Source: an uncultured Roseburia sp. (GTDB lineage Bacteria > Bacillota > Clostridia > Lachnospirales > Lachnospiraceae). Taken from it: a stretch of 64,000 bases of DNA. The stretch lies in assembly GCA_947088675.1 (NCBI GenBank), contig CAMUHN010000003.1, forward strand, positions 1 through 64,000, given 5' to 3'. The first letter of the stretch is position 1; the number at the start of each line of letters is the position of its first letter. The notes under the pieces were generated by a model. It was given only the letters and a program-made list of their open reading frames with translations, did not search any database and was not told the origin of the DNA. Made by a program: the position numbers and the translations under genes. Below are positions 1 through 7,603 of this stretch, in pieces.

Positions 1-41
1 TCAAATCGTACACAATTTGACAGGAACTGGAAAATTACATC

Positions 42-1331
42 ATGAGAAAGGTACTGATCGTCACCTCTGTGGCATCTATGATCTTACAATTTAATATGGA
101 TAATATCCGGCTCCTTCAGGAGCTGGGCTGCTCGGTTGACGTCGCCTGCAATTTCCACGACGGCAATACCTGCCCCCAGGACGAGGTGGACCGGCTGCGC
201 TCCCTGTTAGAGCAGCGCCATGTCGGCTGCCACCAGATCCCCTTTGCAAGGGATATCAAAAAGGTCCGGCAGAACGCGGCCGCAGCCAGGCTTCTTTCGC
301 GTCTGGTAAAAGCGGGCCGTTACGATATGGTCCACTGCCAGTCGCCGATCGGCGGCCTGCTCGGACGGTTTGTCTGTATCGGCAGACACACAAAAGCCGT
401 CTATACCGTGCACGGATTTCATTTTTATAAAGGGGCCCCAAAAAAGAACTGGCTTTTATATTTCCCGGTGGAATGGGCCTGCTCATGGTTTACGGACACG
501 CTGATTGCGATTAACCGTGAAGATTACCTGTTTGCAAAGAAGCATCTGCACGCAAAGGGGACCGTTTACATACCAGGGGTCGGCATTGATACGGAACGAT
601 TTCGTCAGGCCGGCATGGACGAGTCCGTCAGGGCGAAAGCCAGACAGCAGTTCGGCATAAAAGAACACGAGGTCTTACTCCTCTCGGTCGGTGAACTTAG
701 CATCCGCAAAAACCATAAAGTGATACTGGATGCGCTTTCCCGCATCGGCGCTCCCAATATCCGGTATCTGATTGCCGGCATCGGCGGGCAGGGCGAAGCG
801 CTCCGTGTTGATGCAGCGGCAAGAGGCCTTTCCGACAGGGTGGCGCTGCCCGGGTATCTGCCGGATGTGTGGACGCTCTATGCGGCAGCTGACGTCTTTG
901 TGTTCCCGTCACTGCAGGAGGGGCTTCCGGTAGCGCTGATTGAGGCGGCGGCAGCGGGACTTCCCTGCGTTGTTTCCGATATACGCGGGAACAGGGATAT
1001 CGTGCATTCCGGGCTGTCGGACTGTTTTACGGCGCCTTTTGACGATGCAGAGGCGTTTGCCGGCCAGATCCTTGCAGCGCTCTCCCGGGGGAAAGGGAGC
1101 GCCAAAGACAGCGTGGCGGCCGGCGGAAACGTAGAAAACGCCGGGGCAAAAACCGGCGCCGCGGCTGGCACGGACAGGGAATGCCACGAAACGGAAAGCG
1201 TGCAGCCGGGCTGTGCCGCAATTCCGCCCCGGACAGGGAATGCCGCGGCCGTCCGGAAACAGTTTGACCGGGCCGTGATCAGAAAAAAAATGAATTTATT
1301 ATATCAGCGTATTTTAGGTATGAACCTATGA
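42..1331 (+). CDS. GT4-family glycosyltransferase with an atypical C-terminal insert
   Basis: Retaining GT-B (GT4-type) glycosyltransferase that would transfer a sugar from an NDP donor to a lipid-linked or polymer acceptor at the inner face of the membrane. The N-terminal Rossmann half opens with KVLIVTSVASMI and has a VHGFHFYKG stretch; the donor half carries the family's EGLPVALIEA signature with an E-x7-E pair at about E293 and E301. Normal GT4 proteins of this type (EpsD-like) end soon after that, but here about 55 Ala/Gly-rich residues (about 350-405) are inserted before the usual closing QFDRAVIRKKMN helix. The DNA of the insert is GC-rich and holds a 15-bp direct repeat. It is the first gene of the operon in view; the stop overlaps the next start as ATGA. 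The family is clear, the exact sugar unknown. Confidence 0.85.
   Translation: MRKVLIVTSVASMILQFNMDNIRLLQELGCSVDVACNFHDGNTCPQDEVDRLRSLLEQRHVGCHQIPFARDIKKVRQNAAAARLLSRLVKAGRYDMVHCQSPIGGLLGRFVCIGRHTKAVYTVHGFHFYKGAPKKNWLLYFPVEWACSWFTDTLIAINREDYLFAKKHLHAKGTVYIPGVGIDTERFRQAGMDESVRAKARQQFGIKEHEVLLLSVGELSIRKNHKVILDALSRIGAPNIRYLIAGIGGQGEALRVDAAARGLSDRVALPGYLPDVWTLYAAADVFVFPSLQEGLPVALIEAAAAGLPCVVSDIRGNRDIVHSGLSDCFTAPFDDAEAFAGQILAALSRGKGSAKDSVAAGGNVENAGAKTGAAAGTDRECHETESVQPGCAAIPPRTGNAAAVRKQFDRAVIRKKMNLLYQRILGMNL
1171..1244 (+). repeat. 15-bp direct repeat inside the GT4 gene
   Basis: CGGACAGGGAATGCC occurs at 1171-1185 and again at 1230-1244, both within the low-complexity insert near the 3' end of the first glycosyltransferase gene. 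The copies are 59 bp apart start to start, which is not a multiple of three, so deletion or duplication between them would shift the frame. Confidence 0.8.
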
Positions 1332-2335
1332 ATGAGATACTGCTCTCGGTCATTGTGCCGATGTATAACGCCGCGCCATGGATCCGCGAATGCCTGCAGT
1401 CGCTTCTTGTGCCGCCCGCGCTTCGGCCGTTTCTGGAAGTGATTGTAGTAGACGACGGCTCCACGGACGGCTGTGAAAAAACAGCGCAGAAAGCAGCGGC
1501 GGATTATCCGGGGCTGTTTTCTGTGCTGCACAAAACAAACGGCGGACACGGGTCCGCCGTTAATGCGGGCATGGATGTCTGCCGCGGACGCTATGTCAAA
1601 GTACTGGACGCGGACGACTGGTTTTTGACGGAGGAACTCTGCGGCCTTCTGGAAGAACTGGGACAGCTGGGCAGCCCCGATGTTGTGTTCTGCCCGTTTC
1701 TGACTTTTGATATGAAAACCGGGCGAAAGTCACAGGTGCGGGCGTCTTCGCCGGCACGCGCCTGCCTCACCCTTACGATGGAGCAGCTGGTTGGCGGCTG
1801 GCGGGCGTTTGCCCCCATCCTGACCTTTCACGGGATCCTGTACCGGAGAGATTTTTACCTCCGCTTCGGGAAGAGGCTGCCGGAGGGCGTCTATTACGAC
1901 GACGGTTTTTATACGATTGTGGCGGCTGGCCATGCAAAGGGCATCTGTATCCTGGACCGTTTCCTGTATGTTTACCGGATTGGGAACAGCGAACAGAGCG
2001 TGTCTGCAAAAAACCGCGTCTTACGTCTTGGCGATGCGAAAGAAGTGATTCTCTCTGTCCTGCAGACGATGGAGGAGGGGCGTTCCGCGGCCGGACAGGA
2101 GTACTGGAACCGTAAGGCCTGTTCTTTTCTTGCGGATTATTTTGTGACCTGTTTTCTGCGTTTTGACGACAGGAAAGCCGGCCGCCGCGAGGCAAAGGAG
2201 TTCCGGGGACTGCTGAAAAAAGAGTACCCCGTGCTGGAACAGAGGGTGCGGAAGAAATATGCCCTGCTGCTTGCCATGGGCCTTTTGCATATGAGCGAAC
2301 GGCAGTTTGAGCGGCTGCTTGAAATGAGGCGTTAG
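1328..2335 (+). CDS. GT2-family glycosyltransferase
   Basis: Inverting GT-A glycosyltransferase. It begins with the classical LSVIVPMYNAAPWI strand, followed by VVDDGSTDG at about residues 39-48 and the metal-binding LDADDW near residue 94. The C-terminal half is typical of clostridial GT2 proteins that act on polysaccharide precursors. It starts at an ATG overlapping the previous stop (ATGA), so the two are probably translationally coupled. Like the gene before it, it is visibly richer in G+C than the transporter genes that follow from about 3050. Donor and acceptor cannot be told from sequence. Confidence 0.88.
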   Translation: MNEILLSVIVPMYNAAPWIRECLQSLLVPPALRPFLEVIVVDDGSTDGCEKTAQKAAADYPGLFSVLHKTNGGHGSAVNAGMDVCRGRYVKVLDADDWFLTEELCGLLEELGQLGSPDVVFCPFLTFDMKTGRKSQVRASSPARACLTLTMEQLVGGWRAFAPILTFHGILYRRDFYLRFGKRLPEGVYYDDGFYTIVAAGHAKGICILDRFLYVYRIGNSEQSVSAKNRVLRLGDAKEVILSVLQTMEEGRSAAGQEYWNRKACSFLADYFVTCFLRFDDRKAGRREAKEFRGLLKKEYPVLEQRVRKKYALLLAMGLLHMSERQFERLLEMRR

Positions 2336-2385
2336 GCAGACTGCCGGAAAAACGAAAAAAATCATACAGACTGAGGTCTTCCATT

Positions 2386-3831
2386 ATGAAGAAAAAGCAT
2401 AGAAAATTTCACCACATCAATTTTGTACAGGGCTGCGCGCTCCTGCTGCTCTTCTATCTGTTTATTGCAGGCGTTTTTTATTTTGCCGCCGGGGAACAGC
2501 TCTACTGGAGGGAATCCGGATATGAACTGGTCAGTCTGGAAGGGGATTACGCAACGCCGGAACTTGCGGACGGGTTTGTGGTAAAACAGGAATTTTTCTG
2601 CGGCATGGACCGCCTGCAGCAGGTCGCCGTTCCGGTCACTACATTTGCAAGGAAAAACAGCGGGACTGTCACCATGCAGATCTATGATGAAACAGCGGGG
2701 AGGGAGCTGGCATCCGCCTCCTGGGACATGCAGGATGTAACAGAGGGGCAGCTGCTGGAATGTAATCTGGACGACCGCACAATCTGGCACCATACGCTCT
2801 CGATACGCCTGTCCTCAGACGGGAAAGCGGGAGGGGCCATCGCGCCCTGGTATGCATCGACCGTCACGAAAGAGGACAGCCGGTTTTCTTATAACGACGA
2901 ACCGGCAGACGGAACGCTGTGCTTTTTTACCTATGGAAAAGATATGATCTGGACAGGCTTCCACTATTTCCAGATCGCAGGCGCAGGCTTTCTTTTACTG
3001 CTGGGCGCATGCTGCCTGCTTTTCTATAAAAAGAAATATAAAAAGAAAAGTTTCCTTTTAAACCTTGCCGCATTGCTGCGCCGTTATAAATTTTTAATCA
3101 AACAGCTGGTTTCGAGGGATTTTAAAATCAAATACAAACGTTCCGTTCTGGGAGCATTGTGGAGCTTTGTCAATCCGCTGTTAATCATGTGCGTACAGTA
3201 TGTCGTATTTTCCACGATTTTTAAGGCGGACATCGAAAATTACCAGGTGTACCTGCTGTCCGGCATTGTGCTGTTTAACTTTTTTTCGGAATCGAGCAAT
3301 GTGGCGATGTATGCAATCAGCGGGAATGCGAACCTGATTACAAAAGTTTATATGCCCAAATATATTTATCCGGTTTCCAAGGTATTATCCACCTGTGTAA
3401 ACCTTTTAATCTCCATGCTGCCGCTGATTCTTATGACACTGGCAACCGGAGTAAAAGTGACAAAAGCATGGCTTTTAATCCCTGTAGATCTGGTCTTCCT
3501 TTTGATGTTTTGTATGGGGATTGCACTGATTCTGTCATCCATACTTGTGTTTTTCCGGGACATTCAGTTTATCTGGAGCGTACTGCTGATGGCACTTACC
3601 TATGCTACTCCGGTATTTTATCCGGAAACAATCCTGCCGGACGGTTTCCGCGCCACGCTGAACTATAACCCGATGTACCAGTTTATCAAATGTTTTCGCA
3701 TTATCGTTATGGATGGCGTATCACCGGAACCGCGCATCTACCTGCAGTGCTTTGGAATCTCGCTTTTGTATCTGTTAATCGGATTTTTTGTATTTCGAAA
3801 AACACAGGATAAATTTATTTTTTACCTGTAA
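2386..3831 (+). CDS. Wzm-type ABC-2 polysaccharide permease with N-terminal extracytoplasmic domain
   Basis: Membrane half of an ABC-2 exporter for a lipid-linked glycan. The second half (about residue 215 on) is a normal Wzm/TagG-like permease: the entry motif RDFKIKYKRSVLGALWSF, then about six membrane helices. The first 215 residues are extra: a helix at about 17-36 (LLLLFYLFIAGVFYF), about 150 soluble residues rich in beta-type sequence, and a second helix at about 196-215. By topology this block would sit outside the cell. Standard Wzm proteins are about 260 residues, this one is 481. RBS GAGGT lies 8 bases before the ATG. The partner ATPase follows immediately. The extra domain may bind the glycan, but that is inference. 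Confidence 0.85.
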   Translation: MKKKHRKFHHINFVQGCALLLLFYLFIAGVFYFAAGEQLYWRESGYELVSLEGDYATPELADGFVVKQEFFCGMDRLQQVAVPVTTFARKNSGTVTMQIYDETAGRELASASWDMQDVTEGQLLECNLDDRTIWHHTLSIRLSSDGKAGGAIAPWYASTVTKEDSRFSYNDEPADGTLCFFTYGKDMIWTGFHYFQIAGAGFLLLLGACCLLFYKKKYKKKSFLLNLAALLRRYKFLIKQLVSRDFKIKYKRSVLGALWSFVNPLLIMCVQYVVFSTIFKADIENYQVYLLSGIVLFNFFSESSNVAMYAISGNANLITKVYMPKYIYPVSKVLSTCVNLLISMLPLILMTLATGVKVTKAWLLIPVDLVFLLMFCMGIALILSSILVFFRDIQFIWSVLLMALTYATPVFYPETILPDGFRATLNYNPMYQFIKCFRIIVMDGVSPEPRIYLQCFGISLLYLLIGFFVFRKTQDKFIFYL

Positions 3832-3854
3832 ACAGAAAGGTGCTCAAAAAGAAA

Positions 3855-4607
3855 ATGGCTAAAGCAGTGATAGAAATCGATCATGTCGCAATCTGTTTTC
3901 GGATGTCGGACGACAAAGTGCGTACACTAAAAGAATTTGTAATCCGTCTTGTGACAAAAAAAATCAATTTTCACGAATTCTGGGCTTTGCAGGATGTGAC
4001 GTTTACCGTAAAAAAGGGGGATGTACTCGGCATTATCGGACATAACGGAGCCGGCAAAAGCACTCTGTTAAAAGTGATTTCCGGCATTATGAAGCCTACA
4101 AAAGGCGATGTAAAAACACATGGAAACATTGTTCCGATGCTGGAACTCGGCTCCGGTTTTGATATGGATATGACCGGCCGTGAAAACATTCTTTTAAACG
4201 GCGCAATACTCGGATATACCGAAGAATTTCTGCTGGAAAAATATGACGAAATTGTAGCGTTTTCCGAACTCGGACAATTTATTGAAGTTCCCCTTCGCAA
4301 CTACTCCTCCGGAATGGTAATGCGTCTGGCGTTTTCCATTGCGACAGTCGTCAATCCGGAAATCCTGATCGTAGATGAAATTCTGGCCGTCGGGGATGCG
4401 GATTTTCAGGAAAAAAGCAAAAAACGTATGAAAGAGCTGATGAGCGGCGGCACTACCGTATTGTTTGTCTCGCACTCTTTAAAACAGATTCGCGAAATGT
4501 GCAATAAAGTACTCTGGATTGAGCACGGCAAAATGATCGCATTTGGAAAAACACAGGAAATCTGCGACAGATACGAAAACAAAAAAGGCGTAACCAATGA
4601 AAACTGA
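3855..4607 (+). CDS. Wzt/TagH-type ABC transporter ATPase
   Basis: ATP-binding subunit that powers the preceding permease in exporting a polysaccharide or teichoic-acid-like polymer. It shows a Walker A GHNGAGKST, a signature NYSSGM, Walker B ILIVDEIL and the switch histidine in VSHSL. The N-terminal stretch before the Walker A (RTLKEFVIRL...FWALQDVTF) is typical of the Wzt/KpsT/TagH group. It has only 250 residues, so there is no C-terminal carbohydrate-binding domain of the kind that reads chain-end modifications in some Wzt proteins. I chose ATG 3855, which has AAAGGTG upstream; a GTG in the same frame at 3840 is the alternative. It overlaps the next gene by 11 bases. Confidence 0.9.
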   Translation: MAKAVIEIDHVAICFRMSDDKVRTLKEFVIRLVTKKINFHEFWALQDVTFTVKKGDVLGIIGHNGAGKSTLLKVISGIMKPTKGDVKTHGNIVPMLELGSGFDMDMTGRENILLNGAILGYTEEFLLEKYDEIVAFSELGQFIEVPLRNYSSGMVMRLAFSIATVVNPEILIVDEILAVGDADFQEKSKKRMKELMSGGTTVLFVSHSLKQIREMCNKVLWIEHGKMIAFGKTQEICDRYENKKGVTNEN

Positions 4608-5643
4608 ACTCAGCATCATTATTCCCGTTTATAATGTCAGAAGTTATCTGAAAGTATGCGTACAGAGCGTGCTGCGTCAAGCCGGCATGAGGGGCCGCTA
4701 TGAAATCCTGCTGATCGACGACGGTTCCACAGACGGCTCCGGCCGGCTGTGCGAGGCTTTAAAAGCGCAGTCTCCCGCCATACGCGTCATTCATCAGAAA
4801 AATGCCGGTCTTGGCGCTGCAAGAAACACCGGCATTAAAAATGCCGTCGGAGACTACCTTTTCTTTGTCGATGCAGACGATTTTATCTGCCGCAATTCAC
4901 TTGCCTCTATTCTGACGGATGCAGAAAGATATCCTGCAGACCTTTATTTTTTAAACAGTTACAAATATTTTAATAACGGAAGTACAACACCAGTCAATGA
5001 CGGGAATTTAAATAAAATAAATTTGTTATATGCGCTTTCTGACAGCACAAAGGAACAGCGCTGCAACAGTATGGTATATAAACAGGAATGTATGCGCCTG
5101 TTTGCCGGACTGTCAAAATATCCCGGAAGCGCCTGCGACAAATTAGTCCGCCGCAGCATGGTTCAAAAACACAATCTGTACTTCGAAGAAAACGTTTTCT
5201 GTGAAGATCTGATCTGGGTTTTAAAATGCATCTTATCTGCAAAAACATACCGCTATATTGATACAGACTACTACTATTACAGACAGGAACGTCCTGATTC
5301 CATTTCAAACAGAACTGACAGAAAAAAAATCAGGGATCTGGCCCATGTCATTAAGCAGGGAATCGCTTTGTCAAACAGACAGCTCTTTTCCCCTTACAAA
5401 AAGGAAATCCGTTCCATGATGGCATACGAAACGGAAATCCTGCTTCTCTTTTTGGGCATGTCAGACCGGAAAGAACGAAAATCTGAACTGGAAACGGTCA
5501 GACACATACTGTGGATTTTAAATTACCGGGACACAAAACGCACCAGATTGATTCGACTCATATTAAAGTGTTTTGGCATTGACAAAACCTCACGTCTTCT
5601 ATGCCGGGGTTATAAAATAAGACAATGGAGAAAAAAATTATGA
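4597..5643 (+). CDS. GT2-family glycosyltransferase
   Basis: GT-A fold glycosyltransferase. Motifs: LSIIIPVYNVRSYL at the N-terminus, LIDDGSTDGSG at about 45, and FVDADDF near residue 92 for metal and nucleotide-sugar binding. The C-terminal part (SACDKLVRR, then an acidic-aromatic FYEENVFCEDLIW-like stretch) matches the group that extends exported glycans in Firmicutes. The start overlaps the ATPase gene by 11 bases and the stop overlaps the next start as ATGA, so it belongs to the same transcript. Substrate unknown. Confidence 0.88.
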   Translation: MKTELSIIIPVYNVRSYLKVCVQSVLRQAGMRGRYEILLIDDGSTDGSGRLCEALKAQSPAIRVIHQKNAGLGAARNTGIKNAVGDYLFFVDADDFICRNSLASILTDAERYPADLYFLNSYKYFNNGSTTPVNDGNLNKINLLYALSDSTKEQRCNSMVYKQECMRLFAGLSKYPGSACDKLVRRSMVQKHNLYFEENVFCEDLIWVLKCILSAKTYRYIDTDYYYYRQERPDSISNRTDRKKIRDLAHVIKQGIALSNRQLFSPYKKEIRSMMAYETEILLLFLGMSDRKERKSELETVRHILWILNYRDTKRTRLIRLILKCFGIDKTSRLLCRGYKIRQWRKKL

Positions 5644-7547
5644 GTGATATTAAGATTTTTGTGACACACACACCAGACAAAAATTCAGAGCGGCCAAAAA
5701 ATCCTTTATTTTACCATGTGATTGCCGGCAGCGACTTCCAGACAAAACCTGTGCCGGACGAAATGTATCTCGACAATCAGGGCGAAAATATCTCATCCCG
5801 CAATAAATCCTACTGTGAACTGACAACGCAATACTGGGCATGGAAAAATCAAAAAGCCGATTACTACGGTTTCTGCCACTACCGCCGCTTTTTTTCTTTC
5901 AGTGAAAAAGAAATCAAAGAAACCGACTGGGGAACCATTGAGTATGACTATCTGAACGAAAAAGCCATGCAGGAATTATGCATGAACGAGCAGACAATGC
6001 GCACACGCATTGCGCAGTATGACTTTCTGATTTCCAAAGGCGTCAAAGCGGAAACAATGCGCGCCAGAACAATCTATGACCATTATAAAAAAGCGCCGGA
6101 TTTACGAATTGAAGACGTACATTTGCTGTTAGACATTATAGAGAAAAAATATTCCTTTCTCAGCGCAACTGCAAAAGAATATTTTGATGGAAAGATATTC
6201 TATCCGTGCAATATGTTCATTATGAAAAAAGAGATTTTTGACGAATACAGCGCCATACTCTTTGATCTTCTCGACGAATTTGAAAAGCGTGCGGACATAA
6301 GCGAATATTCCAGAGAGGGATATCGTACAACCGGTCATCTGGGGGAACGTATACTGGGGATCTACTACTGCTGGTTACAGAAACAAAAGAAATACCGTCT
6401 TGGAGAACTGCAGATTGCGCTGATCCATAACACGCAGGCAGATACTTTGATAAAAGCCAGAACGGATTCCCATACCGTACCTGTTGTACTGGCCGCAAAC
6501 CAGGCATATGTTCCGATTTTATATACCTGCGCACAGTCGATTGTCGAACATACGTCGGAAAATTATTTTTATGATCTCTATATCTTCCATACGGATATTT
6601 TGCCCGCAGACCAGGCAAATTTCCACCGATATCTGGAAAAGGAAAATATAAGATTTACATTTGTGGATGTCAGCAGAAAAGTATCCGGATATAAATTACA
6701 GGCAAAATTTCATATTACAACAGAAACCTTTTACCGCTTTCTGATTCTGGATATCTTAAAAGACTATCCCAAAGTGATCTATCTGGATGCCGATATGATT
6801 ATCTGCCATGACATCGCAGAATTATTTGCCATTGATCTTGGCGACAGCCTGATCGCAGCAACGGCAGATCCCGACTTTGCAGGACAGAGCAATATGCAGT
6901 TTAGCGAGCCGGTCAGCGATAAACCGGACCGGATGCCCATGAAACTATACTGTCAGAAAATACTTGGCATACAAAACCCGTTTTGCTATTTTCAGGCAGG
7001 CACGCTTGTGCTCAACGTAAAAGAACTGAATAAGGTTACATCTGTCACAAAATTATTTCAGATGGCAGATACCGGGATCTATCGTTTCTCTGACCAGGAT
7101 ATTTTAAATATCATCTGTAAGGACCGTGTGCTCTATCTGGATATGGCCTGGAATATGATCTTCGACTGTGAACACTTCCGGTGGCACAATGTGATCGCAC
7201 ATGCGCCTTACTATATGTTAGACGAATATGAAAAAGCCAGAAAAAATCCATATATCATTCATTATGCAGGCTATTTAAAACCATGGATGCATCCGGATGA
7301 GGACTTCGGAGAACAATTCTGGAGCGTTGCCAGAAGAACCATCTATTATGAGCGGATTTTAACAAAAATGATGAATGATTATGCGTGGCATATCAGCAAT
7401 GGCATGGTGCACAGCAGGGCCGCACGCGTTCCTCTGAAAAACAGATTTATGAACCGGCTTCGTAAAATAGCAGCCGGTATCCTGCCAAAAGAGAGCCGCA
7501 TGCGCCGATGGGGAATCCGGATTTACTGCAAAATCATGCATTGCTGA
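5640..7547 (+). CDS. DUF4422-GT8 two-domain glycosyltransferase
   Basis: Two glycosyltransferase-like units in one 635-residue chain. Residues 1 to about 250 match the DUF4422 type (IKIFVTHTPD, then GENISSRNKSYCELT and YYGFCHYRRFF). Residues about 280-600 are a GT8-type retaining transferase: VPVVLAANQAYVPILYTC opening, IYLDADMIICHDI with the DxD, and a YFQAGTLVLNV loop. Such a fusion could add two successive sugars. ATG 5640 is chosen because it gives an ATGA overlap with the previous gene and has GGAG 9 bases upstream; an in-frame ATG at 5625 lacks a good RBS. Both assignments come from motifs only. Confidence 0.82.
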   Translation: MSDIKIFVTHTPDKNSERPKNPLFYHVIAGSDFQTKPVPDEMYLDNQGENISSRNKSYCELTTQYWAWKNQKADYYGFCHYRRFFSFSEKEIKETDWGTIEYDYLNEKAMQELCMNEQTMRTRIAQYDFLISKGVKAETMRARTIYDHYKKAPDLRIEDVHLLLDIIEKKYSFLSATAKEYFDGKIFYPCNMFIMKKEIFDEYSAILFDLLDEFEKRADISEYSREGYRTTGHLGERILGIYYCWLQKQKKYRLGELQIALIHNTQADTLIKARTDSHTVPVVLAANQAYVPILYTCAQSIVEHTSENYFYDLYIFHTDILPADQANFHRYLEKENIRFTFVDVSRKVSGYKLQAKFHITTETFYRFLILDILKDYPKVIYLDADMIICHDIAELFAIDLGDSLIAATADPDFAGQSNMQFSEPVSDKPDRMPMKLYCQKILGIQNPFCYFQAGTLVLNVKELNKVTSVTKLFQMADTGIYRFSDQDILNIICKDRVLYLDMAWNMIFDCEHFRWHNVIAHAPYYMLDEYEKARKNPYIIHYAGYLKPWMHPDEDFGEQFWSVARRTIYYERILTKMMNDYAWHISNGMVHSRAARVPLKNRFMNRLRKIAAGILPKESRMRRWGIRIYCKIMHC

Positions 7548-7603
7548 CCAAAACAAAGACGCCGTTTCTCTTCGTATTGACTTATTTGGAGCCAACAAAT
7601 TCT

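Noticed and set aside
1773..2384. 203-residue minus-strand frame across the GT2 gene end
   Set aside because: GC-rich shadow with Arg/Pro/Ser-rich composition, no motif.
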